From Salinispora pacifica CNR114 (lineage in GTDB: Bacteria; Actinomycetota; Actinomycetes; Mycobacteriales; Micromonosporaceae), in contig NZ_AZWO01000046.1 in assembly GCF_000514775.1 (NCBI RefSeq), forward strand, positions 180 through 33,238: a stretch of DNA of 33,059 nt, in the 5' to 3' direction. The notes beneath the pieces are model-generated. The model was given only the letters and a program-made list of their open reading frames with translations, had not been told where the DNA came from and ran no database searches. Of this stretch, positions 1 through 7,528 are shown one piece after another. The position numbers and the translations under genes were made by a program. Every line of letters begins with the position of its first letter. Positions within the stretch are counted from its first letter, which is position 1.

Positions 1-123
1 CTGGCCGGAGCCGGACCACTTGTCAACAACCACTACGCCCCGATCTCCATCGGACCCGACGGCGCCGCGTACATCGGAGCCGTCGGTGGCCTCATCCGCA
101 TCGCTGACAACCAGCCCGGATGA
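1..123 (+). CDS. C-terminal 40 residues of a probable beta-propeller-like protein (5' cut by window)
   Basis: An open frame runs from base 1 to a TGA at 121-123. The segment IGPDGAAYIGAVGGLIRI has the look of one blade of a PQQ/NHL-type beta-propeller repeat (a GPDG turn followed by alternating hydrophobic strand residues). Nothing upstream is visible, so family, start and localisation cannot be given. It converges with the VOC gene at 251-664, with a nested hairpin between them. The coding call rests on the clean frame and the repeat-like motif; the function is not identified. Confidence 0.55.
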   Translation: MAGAGPLVNNHYAPISIGPDGAAYIGAVGGLIRIADNQPG

Positions 124-169
124 TTCGTGGTAGTCGCCGCGGCGTGCTGTTCGTCGGCGCATAGTTGAG

Positions 170-243
170 CGGAAGTGCCTGCCCTGTAAGGAAACCTGTG
201 ATTGCGACCCCTACAGGCTTCTCTTCAAGGGGAGGCACTTCCG
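170..243. terminator. Nested inverted repeat between convergent genes, possible bidirectional terminator
   Basis: CGGAAGTGCCT (170-180) and AGGCACTTCCG (233-243) form a perfect 11-bp inverted repeat around a 52-nt loop. Inside it CCTGTA (183-188) pairs with TACAGG (212-217). It lies between the stop at 123 and the stop of the convergent VOC gene at 251. The large structured loop is unusual for a simple terminator, so a small repeat element is an alternative. Confidence 0.5.
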
Positions 244-250
244 AGCTACT

Positions 251-664
251 TTACGGCCTGGTCACGGGAGCTGCGGCGCCGAGGAGGTCCCACCGGTTGC
301 CGGCAATGTCGAGAAAGACCGCGACTCGGCCATAGGGCTCGGTCCGCGGTTCTCGGACGAAGGTGACACCAGCCTCGGTCATCCGCCGGTACGCGGCGTC
401 GAAGTCGTCAACGCGGAGGAAGAACCCGACCCGGCCGGCTACCTGGTTACCGACAGCGGCACGCTGATGTTCTCCGTCGGCGCGAGCGAGCAGAATCCCG
501 GTCTGGGCACCCGGGGCCCGAACGACGACCCACCGCTTGGGTCGCCCGTCATTGGTCAGTGATGGCGAGTCCTCGATGAGGTCGAAGCCGAGTGCGGCGG
601 TGAAGAACTCGACCGCCGGATCGTACTCCTCGACAAGCAGGGTAACCACGTCAATCTGCACCAT
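251..664 (-). CDS. VOC (glyoxalase/bleomycin-resistance fold) family protein
   Basis: A 137-residue single-domain protein with the VOC pattern: an N-terminal strand MVQIDVVTLLVEEYDPAVEFF, then a C-terminal half with VGFFLRVDDFDAAYRRM and a closing FLDIAGNRWDLLG strand, the usual 'D..GN.wdl' end of this superfamily. Members are metal-dependent lyases, dioxygenases or drug-binding proteins, and substrate cannot be told from sequence. I chose the ATG at 664. The frame could extend to a GTG at 694, but that GTG abuts the terminator stem at 696-730 that serves the upstream lipoprotein gene. No clear Shine-Dalgarno is seen. Confidence 0.85.
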   Translation of the reverse strand: MVQIDVVTLLVEEYDPAVEFFTAALGFDLIEDSPSLTNDGRPKRWVVVRAPGAQTGILLARADGEHQRAAVGNQVAGRVGFFLRVDDFDAAYRRMTEAGVTFVREPRTEPYGRVAVFLDIAGNRWDLLGAAAPVTRP

Positions 665-695
665 GGCAGCGTATGCGGGTCGGGCGGACGGCACG

Positions 696-730
696 ACTCC
701 GCCCGGCCGGGGAGCCCGGCCGGGCGGAGT
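696..730 (-). terminator. Strong GC hairpin terminator of lipoprotein gene 757-1623
   Basis: ACTCCGCCCGGCCGG (696-710) and CCGGCCGGGCGGAGT (716-730) form a perfect 15-bp stem with a 5-nt loop GGAGC, 26 nt after the lipoprotein stop. No U-tract, as is common in high-GC actinomycetes. A near copy of this hairpin follows the paralogous lipoprotein gene (7529-7561). Confidence 0.85.
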
Positions 731-756
731 ACGACGATCAGCCAGGAAAATCCCGT

Positions 757-1623
757 TCAGTTGCCACCAGTGAGGTCTTCGATCTCCTTCATGGCATCCT
801 CGAGCTCCGCGAAGGAGTCCTCAAGGTCCGCAAAGACCTCCTTCAGGTCGACAACATCCGCTGCCGGGGGCGCCTCGATCTGCGCGGGCTCGTTGTAGTC
901 GTAGTAGTCAGCCGTCGTCACGCCCGCCGTGCCCATGTCCAGGCGGAACCGACGGAGCAGGTACTCTTCGTCGATCCAGACATCAATCGTTACCTCGGTT
1001 ACACCGAGAGCGTCCCCAGCCGCCGACAGATCCGAGATTTCAGCTGACCCCTCAGGTTGCGCCTCGGCGAGCTTCTCGGGGGTGGTGGTGACGGTGTACT
1101 GGAGCGTGCGGATCCCATCCACCGTCTCCTCACCCACGACGGTGACGCCCTCCAACTCCAGCAGCGCCTCGATCTGCTGGGATGGGTCAGATTCCTGCAA
1201 CATCTGTTCCACGCCCATGTCACCTTCGGGCGACGAGTCGAGGTCGATCTTGGTCCAGCGCTTACCGTCGTAGAGCTCGCGATCCTCCGCGGAGTTCTCC
1301 GTATAGATAGCAGAGTCAACCATGCGCATGGTGACGGGTTCACCAAGAATGTCGCCGACCATCTCGAAGCTGACCGCACCACGGAAGTCCATCGTCATCT
1401 GCATCTCAGAATCTGCGGCACCTCCCGAGGTAACCACGTCCGCTCGCACCGTTTCGGTTTCCTTGGCCTTGTCGGCCGCCGCTTGAAGCGAGCCAGGGAC
1501 GTCATCGGTAAGCCGCTCCAGCGCACCCGACTCTCCCTCGGAGTCGTTCGGTCCGCAGGCAGTCATCGAAACCGCCGTAACGGCCGCGACTGCCAGGGCG
1601 CTCAACTTTTTCCAACGTGACAT
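757..1623 (-). CDS. Secreted lipoprotein, LppX/LprAFG-like (paralog 1)
   Basis: 288 residues. The N-terminus MSRWKKLSALAVAAVTAVSMTACGPN is a lipoprotein signal peptide with lipobox S-M-T-A-C, so Cys23 should be lipidated and the protein anchored outside the membrane. The mature part is acidic and follows the LppX/LprG-type beta layout (segments on 'VETVRADVVTSG', 'MDFRGAVSFEMV', 'RMVDSAIYTEN', 'DGKRWTKIDLD'). Known relatives bind lipids or glycolipids; the ligand here is unknown. The ATG at 1623 follows GGGGGAG with a 9-nt gap. It is clearly paralogous to 7592-8446, including the shared GGGGAGTGGCT ribosome-binding region and terminator. Family assignment is from pattern recognition and is less sure than the lipoprotein call. 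Confidence 0.88.
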   Translation of the reverse strand: MSRWKKLSALAVAAVTAVSMTACGPNDSEGESGALERLTDDVPGSLQAAADKAKETETVRADVVTSGGAADSEMQMTMDFRGAVSFEMVGDILGEPVTMRMVDSAIYTENSAEDRELYDGKRWTKIDLDSSPEGDMGVEQMLQESDPSQQIEALLELEGVTVVGEETVDGIRTLQYTVTTTPEKLAEAQPEGSAEISDLSAAGDALGVTEVTIDVWIDEEYLLRRFRLDMGTAGVTTADYYDYNEPAQIEAPPAADVVDLKEVFADLEDSFAELEDAMKEIEDLTGGN

Positions 1624-1788
1624 GTGAAGCCACTCCCCCGGGAGGCAAATCTAGGTCGACTGGCCACAGTAACCCAGCCCGTCAAGCCGGACAAGCCTCT
1701 TTCGGACCACCTGCCCGGCAACGACAGGGACGGCGAATCAGCACATTCCCGACCCACGCAATGTTGGCAACGCGAAGACAAACCCGCA

Positions 1789-3075
1789 TCATCCACGCTG
1801 AACTAATTCTAGTAAAGGGTCGTAGTCGAAGGTCACCTGACCACCGATCAAGCTGGCCCAACCGGTGACGGAGAAGCGGATGTCGTAATCCATCTCCACC
1901 CCGCCGTAGCCGACCCATGCCACGTTGACACGTCCCGTCCAACCGGTGACGCTGACCTGACCCTCATAGATATCGAATTCGAGCTCCGGATACGTTTCGA
2001 TCGCCCATTGCACAGATTGCGAAGAATCGACTGCGGTCCAGGAGAAGGGGCAGTCCTCCGGCGACGGGTCGGTGCTCTCAGCACAGTTGTCAAGGTACGC
2101 CTTCACCTGACTTTCGACCGCGCTGCGCGCCGAGTCCCGGACCGTTGGCCGTAGCCTCGCCTCACGCGGTCTCAGCAGGCCAACCTCCGCAAACACCAGC
2201 TCGGCCCGGAGTAGTGGGTCGTCAGCCACTCTCACCTCATGGACACCAGGGAAGACGCGTGCCGTCGCGTACCCCTCGCGCACTGGCACCACCTGCCCGT
2301 TGATGAGCACGCTCGGACTGTTCTGCCAGGCCGACACGGTCAGCTCATTAACCCCGCCGTAGATCAACCAGCCATCCAGAACACCCAGTTCCTTCCGCTT
2401 CTGCCGGTGCAGATACAGCACTTCCCGATAGGTACGGTCGCCCACCCGGTACGTGACGCCGGCCAACCGCCAGTCAGCCCGGTCCGCCCCGGCCGGAGCG
2501 CCCACCAGCTGGATCTCGTTCGGCACCTCGATCGAGGTGACTTCCGCCGACGCCGGCGGCTGGTAGGACTCGTTCAGGGGGATCAACGGTAGCTTCCCGG
2601 GATCGTTCGGACCGTCCCCGGATGGCTCCTCCAGGAGGGAACGCGCGGCGGCGAAGTCCCGCTCGGAGAGCGCGGAGAAGTACTCCGCCACCACCCGCTC
2701 GGGGGTGTAGAAGACGCTCTGGACCGCGTAGAGGCCGGCAATACCGGCCAACAGCACGGCCAGACCGACGCCGGTGAGCCGATAGAGCCAGCGATTGGGG
2801 TTGCGCACCTCGGCGAACGCGGTGGGCGGCGGCAACGGGGCAGCTGGGTCGGTGCCGGGCTGCGGTGCCGTCGCCGCCTCACCGGCGGGCATCGGCGACA
2901 ACTGCCCCAGCCGCTGCCCACACGCGGGGCAGAACCGCGCGTCCACCCCGGTGGGACGGTGGCAGGTGGAGCACTCCTGCGTCTGCTCGGCGGCCGGGAG
3001 ACCACATCGCAGGCACCCCTGCTGGCCCGGAAGGAGCACGGTCCGACACTTCGCGCAGGCCTGAATCGTCGTCAT
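1789..3075 (-). CDS. Double zinc-ribbon, single-pass membrane protein of unknown function
   Basis: 428 residues. The N-terminus has two zinc ribbons: C7/C10 with C21/C24, and C35/C38 with C49/C52. A Pro/Ala linker leads to one membrane helix at about residues 99-120 (LTGVGLAVLLAGIAGLYAVQ). The extracytoplasmic part begins with a DUF4878/TcaA-like segment (YTPERVVAEYFSALSERDFAAARSLL), typical of NTF2-like or TcaA-like stalks. Predicted topology: cytoplasmic ribbons, external C-terminal domains. The ATG at 3075 follows GGAGAG. The gene lies 21 nt after the M48 protease gene, so the two form an operon and both carry N-terminal zinc ribbons. Function not known. Confidence 0.85.
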   Translation of the reverse strand: MTTIQACAKCRTVLLPGQQGCLRCGLPAAEQTQECSTCHRPTGVDARFCPACGQRLGQLSPMPAGEAATAPQPGTDPAAPLPPPTAFAEVRNPNRWLYRLTGVGLAVLLAGIAGLYAVQSVFYTPERVVAEYFSALSERDFAAARSLLEEPSGDGPNDPGKLPLIPLNESYQPPASAEVTSIEVPNEIQLVGAPAGADRADWRLAGVTYRVGDRTYREVLYLHRQKRKELGVLDGWLIYGGVNELTVSAWQNSPSVLINGQVVPVREGYATARVFPGVHEVRVADDPLLRAELVFAEVGLLRPREARLRPTVRDSARSAVESQVKAYLDNCAESTDPSPEDCPFSWTAVDSSQSVQWAIETYPELEFDIYEGQVSVTGWTGRVNVAWVGYGGVEMDYDIRFSVTGWASLIGGQVTFDYDPLLELVQRG

Positions 3076-3096
3076 CGCTGTCTCTCCGCCGTTGGC

Positions 3097-4410
3097 TCAG
3101 TCACGGGATGAGCTGGACACGACCACCGGAAGCGGACGTGCCGGCGAGTCTCGGTCGGGCAGCGGATAGTCAACACCGGGTGCCTCGGCTCGCTCCAAAC
3201 GCAGCTCACTCGGGGGGTGGTTGGCGCAGACAGCGAGTTCCCACCCATTGCGGGCCCCGTCGAAACCTCCCTGGACCCGGCTCAACACCTGCCGCAGCCC
3301 GAGGTGGTGCCCCGCCCAGATCGCGCCCTGGTCGGCGAGGTATTCGGCGGCTCGGTTCCCCGCCGCCTGCATCGGCATGACGAAGTACCGGACAGTCAGC
3401 AGGAGCGGCCAGGCGCTGAGCGCCAGGACGAGGGAGAGGATCGGGTGCCGGAACTTCCGTCGCAGCCACGTGACCAACGCGTAGGCGAGGTAGAGCGGCA
3501 GGCCAAGCCCACGCACGAAGAGGCCGGACACCGGGTCGGCGTTGCGCCAGTGCGTCAGCTCGTGGCACAGCACCGCGGCGATCGGCTCGGGCGCGTAGTC
3601 GAACTCGTCGAGCAGTCCGCGGCTGATCACCACGTGTCGAGTCCCGCTGACCGCGTGCGGATCGTGGCTGTCATCGATGAGCAGCTTCGGGTGCGCGTCG
3701 AGCTGCAGCCGCGTCGCGCAGTCGACCAGGATCGGCTGGAGCAGTTCCCTTTCTCGACGGCTTGGTTCGCGGTAGCCGGCAGCCCGGAACCGCCATCCTT
3801 CGGTAGCGATTCCGTAGCTGGTGTAGAGCAGGCTCAGGAGAATCGCGACGATGGTCTGGGCGACGAAGTAGCCGACGGCATAGCCCGGCTCGGTGGTGAC
3901 CAGAGACCACGGCACGAACAAGCCGCCGACGAACCCGGCCAGGCAGCCGAGCAGCACGCCGACCAGAAGGCCGAGCACACCGCCCACCTGAAGCGCGGCG
4001 CCGCTGAGTACCGAACCGAGCAGGGGAACCTCGGTGAGGAAATCGGGGCCGGATTCATTGCCACTGGTGAACCCACCGAGGTAGCCAGCTATCCCGCCGT
4101 ACACGATTCCCAAACCGCCGATGAACACGGCGAGCGGCAGGTTGAACCAGGCGGCGATGAACGCGCCGAGCGCACCACGCCGGTCCCGGAACGCGCCGGT
4201 CACCAGCCAGGAGACGAAGGTCGGATAGCCAGGAGGACGGGTGAAGAGCCGTTGCCCCCGGGTCGGCTGGACATTGTGCGGCGGGACGGAGATCGGCTGC
4301 GCCGGCCGCTGACCGGGCACCTCCGCTCCGGTTGGCTGCGGCGACGGAGTGCCGCACTCGCACTCACCCTTTGCCGGATCAATATAATTGCCGCAGTTCG
4401 CGCACTGCAC
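3097..4410 (-). CDS. M48-family membrane zinc metalloprotease with N-terminal zinc ribbon
   Basis: 437 residues. Residues 1-20 carry C3-x2-C6 and C17-x-C19, a short zinc-binding head. Several membrane helices follow (about 86-115, 128-163, 178-198, then 300-345). The catalytic motif HELTH is at residues 283-287 (H283, E284, H287), and E356 in RAAEYLAD is the expected third zinc ligand with D360. This is the HtpX/Ste24 arrangement, and such proteases act in membrane-protein quality control. The head and the extra N-terminal membrane region are longer than in HtpX. Start is GTG at 4410 with GGGAG six nucleotides upstream. It is the first gene of an operon with the zinc-ribbon membrane protein 1789-3075. 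Confidence 0.9.
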   Translation of the reverse strand: MQCANCGNYIDPAKGECECGTPSPQPTGAEVPGQRPAQPISVPPHNVQPTRGQRLFTRPPGYPTFVSWLVTGAFRDRRGALGAFIAAWFNLPLAVFIGGLGIVYGGIAGYLGGFTSGNESGPDFLTEVPLLGSVLSGAALQVGGVLGLLVGVLLGCLAGFVGGLFVPWSLVTTEPGYAVGYFVAQTIVAILLSLLYTSYGIATEGWRFRAAGYREPSRRERELLQPILVDCATRLQLDAHPKLLIDDSHDPHAVSGTRHVVISRGLLDEFDYAPEPIAAVLCHELTHWRNADPVSGLFVRGLGLPLYLAYALVTWLRRKFRHPILSLVLALSAWPLLLTVRYFVMPMQAAGNRAAEYLADQGAIWAGHHLGLRQVLSRVQGGFDGARNGWELAVCANHPPSELRLERAEAPGVDYPLPDRDSPARPLPVVVSSSSRD

Positions 4411-4718
4411 CGTCGACTCCCAGAAACCTCGTCATTAAATCCGAACGGATTGTTGCACGGACGACGGCCGGGCGATGACCCGCCGTTCCGGGAACGGCGG
4501 GGAACGCGATCGAATCGGTGCCCGATTTCACCGCCCTGCACTACTTCACCCGCTATGACGCCGGCAACGGCCGACCCACGAATTTCCACCCGGCGCGTTA
4601 GTCGTACGGGCGGCCTTCGCGCTGGGTAGCTTTCGGGCTGGCCGCATTCGACGGCGAGACGGCGTGGATGGGGTTCGCGTCCACGAGTTGGTCGTACCCG
4701 CCGGGCATGATCTGGTGC
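4411..4718. promoter_or_regulatory. Divergent intergenic region with three short palindromes
   Basis: This 308-bp region separates the minus-strand M48 operon from the plus-strand VOC gene. It holds AATCCG-AA-CGGATT (4438-4451), an inverted repeat with 11-bp arms CCCGCCGTTCC / GGAACGGCGGG around one G (4479-4501), and AATCGG-TGC-CCGATT (4513-4527). The first two lie 28 and 69 nt upstream of the M48 start, placed where operators could act. A possible 27-residue frame (4518-4601, GTG start) is seen but not recognised as a gene. Confidence 0.5.
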
Positions 4719-5093
4719 ATGACCGATTCTGTGACTTACCGACAGCACGCCATCGACTACGTTGAGTTCGCCGTCACCGACCTCGCGGAGGCGAAACGGT
4801 TTTACGCCGAGGCCTTCGGCTGGGAGTTCACCGACTACGGGCCGGAATACGCCGGCATCCGCAGCCCGCACGGCGAGTCCGCACCGGAGGTGGGCGGGCT
4901 GCGGCAGGACCCGCAGGTGCGGGCGGGCGGCCCACTGGTCGTGCTGTTCTCGACCGCCCTGGAAAAGTCGGTCCAGGCGGTGACCGAGGCCGGCGGCACC
5001 GTGGTCAACGGCCCCTACGACTTCCCGGGCGGGCGTCGGTTCCACTTCACCGACCCAAGCGGCAACGAGCTGGCCGTCTGGGCCGAGGCGTAA
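4719..5093 (+). CDS. VOC family protein
   Basis: 124 residues. The N-terminus MTDSVTYRQHAIDYVEFAVTDLAEAKRFYAEAFGW is the classic first VOC strand and helix, and the protein ends HFTDPSGNELAVWAEA, the typical 'F.DP.GN.la.w' closure. Small single-domain members of this kind are often called glyoxalase/bleomycin-resistance proteins; the substrate is not predictable. The frame could begin at ATG 4668, but residues before MTDSV do not look like this family, so ATG 4719 is preferred. No clear Shine-Dalgarno precedes it. It converges with the SDR gene. Confidence 0.87.
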   Translation: MTDSVTYRQHAIDYVEFAVTDLAEAKRFYAEAFGWEFTDYGPEYAGIRSPHGESAPEVGGLRQDPQVRAGGPLVVLFSTALEKSVQAVTEAGGTVVNGPYDFPGGRRFHFTDPSGNELAVWAEA

Positions 5094-5154
5094 CGACCAC
5101 CGGAGAGGCGGGCTACCCGATCAAGGGCAGCACCGCGTCAGCTCCCCGCGCAAC

Positions 5155-6150
5155 TCATCCACTGTGGGTGGAATTGGGCTGGGGCAGCACGTCGAAGTGC
5201 CGCAGGGCGCGGGCGAAGCCCTCCGGTACGTCGGTGGTCTGCCAGCCCAGTTGACTGCGGGCTCGGGAGGCGTCCGGTAGCGGGTGAGAACGAAGGAAGT
5301 GCAGCTCGCCCGCGGCGAGCAGCGGCGGCCGGCGGGTCACGCGGGAGAGGGCCTCCCCGGTGGTGGCCATGGCTCTCGCGAGAGCCGTCGGTATGGTGCG
5401 GGGGACCTTGGCCGTCGGCACCAACGTGTGGACCAGCTCAGCGATGGCGGTCAGGGTCAGGTAGCGGTCGGAGAGGATGAACCGGCTGCCGATCGGCGCC
5501 TCGGCCGCGAGGAGGTGTCCCCGGGCGACGTCTTCGGTGAAGACGACGGGCATGCCGCCCGGGGGCAGCGCGGGAATCTGATTACGGACCAGCCTGAGCA
5601 GCAGCAGGTTCAGCGCGGTCGCGGTCGCCGGACCGGGCCCGTAGACCCCGGACGGATGCAGGAACCGGGCTGGCAGGCCCCGCTCGATCGCATCGGTCAC
5701 GAGAACGTCGGCGCGCTGCTTGGAACGCTCGTACGCGGTGCCGAGCGGACGTTCCGCGATCCGTGACTCGTCGAACGGCTGGCCTGGGACCTGGTCGAAA
5801 ACGTCGATCGTGCTGGTGTAGACGAACGTCGCCACGCCCTCGGCGAGAGCTGCCTCCACCAGGTGCCGCGTACCGCCGACGTTGACCCGCTCGAAGACGT
5901 CGGGATCGGCCAACCACTGCTCGGGGAGCCCGGCAGCGTGAAAGACGGTGTCACACCCGCCGACCGCGGACCGGACCGAGGCCAGGTCGGTGACATCCCC
6001 CCGGACCGTCTCCACACCCTGGGGTAGGGCAGCCGCCGCGCGCTCCGGCGAACGAACCAGCGCCCGCACCCGCACCCCGCGGTCGGCGAGGTCGCGAACC
6101 AGAAGGCTACCCACGGTGCCGGTGGCTCCCGTGACAAGTACCTGCTCCAT
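5155..6150 (-). CDS. NAD(P)-dependent extended SDR (epimerase/dehydratase, dihydroflavonol-reductase-like)
   Basis: 331 residues. The dinucleotide-binding motif GATGTVG is at residues 8-14, a Thr/Ser segment YTST is at 111-114, and the catalytic YERSK (Y140, K144) is in the expected place. 'LHPSGVYGPG' and the C-terminal substrate region resemble dihydroflavonol-4-reductase/nucleoside-diphosphate-sugar epimerase relatives. Substrate unknown. The ATG at 6150 has GGAGGGG with a short gap upstream. The frame continues to 6282, but that extension is low in family-like residues. The gene stands alone and converges with the VOC gene 4719-5093. Confidence 0.9.
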   Translation of the reverse strand: MEQVLVTGATGTVGSLLVRDLADRGVRVRALVRSPERAAAALPQGVETVRGDVTDLASVRSAVGGCDTVFHAAGLPEQWLADPDVFERVNVGGTRHLVEAALAEGVATFVYTSTIDVFDQVPGQPFDESRIAERPLGTAYERSKQRADVLVTDAIERGLPARFLHPSGVYGPGPATATALNLLLLRLVRNQIPALPPGGMPVVFTEDVARGHLLAAEAPIGSRFILSDRYLTLTAIAELVHTLVPTAKVPRTIPTALARAMATTGEALSRVTRRPPLLAAGELHFLRSHPLPDASRARSQLGWQTTDVPEGFARALRHFDVLPQPNSTHSG

Positions 6151-6342
6151 GCTGCCCCTCCGCTCCACCGAATGCCGCCTGCGCCGCGCATCTGGGAGCC
6201 GCGTGCTATCCAAATCGACTACATCGTGACACTCACGCGTCGGTGTCCACGGCTGAGAGCCTCGGAGTGTGGCACAGGGCAATCCGGGGTCGCGGCCGGT
6301 GCGCTGGCTTCAAGCCTAACCAGACACGGGTGGAGACAACGC

Positions 6343-6372
6343 GGGGTGCTGCCCGACCAAGGGCAGTACCCC
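6343..6372 (-). terminator. Hairpin terminator of the GntR-like gene
   Basis: GGGGTGCTGCCC (6343-6354) and GGGCAGTACCCC (6361-6372) form a 12-bp stem with one G-T wobble and a GACCAA loop, ending 2 nt after the regulator's stop. A related imperfect hairpin with GATCAAGGGCAG lies at about 5112-5136 between the VOC and SDR genes. Confidence 0.75.
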
Positions 6373-6373
6373 A

Positions 6374-6601
6374 TCAGCGACGGGGCGGCTCGGCGACAAA
6401 GACGCCGCGCCCGGGACGACCCACCAACACCCCCTGCGCCCGCAGCCGCGCCACGGCCCGGTGAATCGTGGACAGCGACAGGTCGTAGTGGTCTGCGAGT
6501 TCCTGGGTGGACGGTATCTGCGAGCCAGGACGAAGCTCGCCCGCCTCGATCCGCTTCAACAGATCGTTGATCAACTCGTCCATGGTCGGTGGTATTGGCA
6601 C
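6374..6601 (-). CDS. Small GntR-type winged-helix regulator without effector domain
   Basis: 75 residues, almost all a GntR DNA-binding domain: ELRPGSQIPSTQELADHYDLSLSTIHRAVARLRAQGVLVGRPGRGVFV matches the family's 'G.LPS..ELa...gvSr.Tv.rAl..L...G.l....GrGtFV' pattern. There is no UTRA, FadR or aminotransferase domain, so it would act as a minimal regulator. The chosen start is GTG at 6601, which has AAGGGG about 5 nt upstream. ATG 6583 would also keep the whole domain. It is divergent from the DivIVA-domain pair, which it may regulate (inference from position). Confidence 0.83.
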   Translation of the reverse strand: MPIPPTMDELINDLLKRIEAGELRPGSQIPSTQELADHYDLSLSTIHRAVARLRAQGVLVGRPGRGVFVAEPPRR

Positions 6602-6957
6602 AGAAGCCCCTTGCAGTCGGTTGGCTACTCCAGTATTGATCACCGACTGAGAGAGCAGCAAGAGCTAGGAGAAAAGCAGCAGAAAGAGGACGGGCTAGAT
6701 TCGACAGATAAGGCAGCGTTGACAGAGGTGCGAGGTATCAGTAGCGTCGCTGTCGGTGATGCGGTGCCGCTGCGGTCGGTTGGCGCCTCTCGTACTGGTC
6801 TCGCATCGCCGCCGAGACCGCACCGCCGCGCCGCCCCCAGGCGCGGCCCGGCTGTCGTACCGCCGATTAAGGCTGCGACGGCCGGGCGGGCGCTCCGCCG
6901 GCCGCAACCGACGGAGCGCCCCTCCACCTACCCGCGACTCGACGAAGGGTGGCCACC
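6602..6957. promoter_or_regulatory. Divergent region with plus-strand promoter and leader hairpin
   Basis: No gene is supported here. A consensus-like promoter lies at 6719-6747. Further down, GGGCGCTCCG (6888-6897) and CGGAGCGCCC (6912-6921) form a perfect 10-bp stem in the predicted leader of the DivIVA-domain gene, which could be an attenuator or a processed structure. The rest shows nothing I recognise. Confidence 0.5.
6719..6747 (+). promoter_or_regulatory. Promoter TTGACA-17-TAGCGT
   Basis: A perfect -35 TTGACA at 6719-6724, a 17-bp spacer and a -10 TAGCGT at 6742-6747. It reads towards the DivIVA-domain gene and gives a leader of about 200 nt. It is the best match to a housekeeping sigma-factor promoter that I found in the window. 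Confidence 0.65.
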
Positions 6958-7271
6958 ATGCGCAACCTGATCCGCCGACTCACGCACCGACCCGGCCCCA
7001 GCCCGAACAGCGGGTCACCCACCACCACAGACCCGCCCCGCCCACGCACCCCCGACTGCCGCTGCGGCTGGGGGAGGTCCGGGACCGGTACTTCGCGGTC
7101 CGGCGACGGGGGCTCGACCCAGTGGAGATCCGCGACTTCCTGCACCGGGTCGCCGACGAGTTGACCACCACGCAGACCGCCCTGGTCGCGGTGCGGGAGG
7201 AAGACGTACGGATCAAGAACGCCCTACGGGAGTGGCAGAGCGCCCAGTCGGCTCGCCACCACTACCGATGA
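6958..7271 (+). pseudogene. DivIVA-domain protein gene, apparently frameshifted
   Basis: Two frames carry one gene. An ATG at 6958 with GAAGGGTGG upstream starts MRNLIRRLTHRPGP, the kind of head expected for small Micromonosporaceae DivIVA-domain proteins, but this frame degenerates after about residue 32 and ends at 7164. The conserved domain (RDRYFAVRRRGLDPVEIRDF, then a coiled coil to NALREWQSAQ) is in another frame, ending at 7271, and has no good start of its own. Adding one base near the C5 run 7049-7053 or the G5 run 7070-7074 joins them. Either a true inactivating mutation, a sequencing error or frameshifting could explain this. DivIVA-domain proteins act in polar growth; this small class has no known role. 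The ATGA overlap with the next gene is intact. Confidence 0.7.
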
Positions 7272-7525
7272 CCAGCCGCTGGGTGATCCACCTCCCGGTC
7301 ACCGCTGCCGACCTGATGCAAGCCCGAATCCTGGCCCGGACCGCCGCCCGGGTGCTGATTCGGTTCAGCGCCCGGATCGAACCGGGCGGGGTAACCGTCT
7401 CCGCCGAGGACCAGCAGGAGGTGCGCCACTGGGTCTTCTGCGACCGGCTGTTGCCGGAGGGAGGTGGACGGTGCGTACTCGCGGTGGACCACACCTCCCG
7501 CTGCCGGCCACGCCCGCCCCGGTAA
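7268..7525 (+). CDS. Small hypothetical protein coupled to the DivIVA-domain gene
   Basis: 85 residues starting MTSRWVIHLPVTAADLMQARILARTAARVL. The ATG at 7268 overlaps the preceding stop as ATGA, which implies translational coupling. The sequence has an N-terminal strand, a helix and a middle 'VTVSAEDQQEVRHWVFCD', with no signal peptide or membrane helix and three Cys residues. I do not recognise a family. The tight overlap and the shared promoter region argue that it is a real gene working with the DivIVA-domain protein. A frameshift upstream would alter coupling, because ribosomes starting at 6958 would terminate at 7164. Confidence 0.65.
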   Translation: MTSRWVIHLPVTAADLMQARILARTAARVLIRFSARIEPGGVTVSAEDQQEVRHWVFCDRLLPEGGGRCVLAVDHTSRCRPRPPR

Positions 7526-7528
7526 CGA

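Noticed and set aside
3217..4629. Open frame of 470 codons on the plus strand
   Set aside because: Antisense shadow of the M48 protease gene; composition is Arg/Glu/Pro noise typical of high-GC antisense frames.
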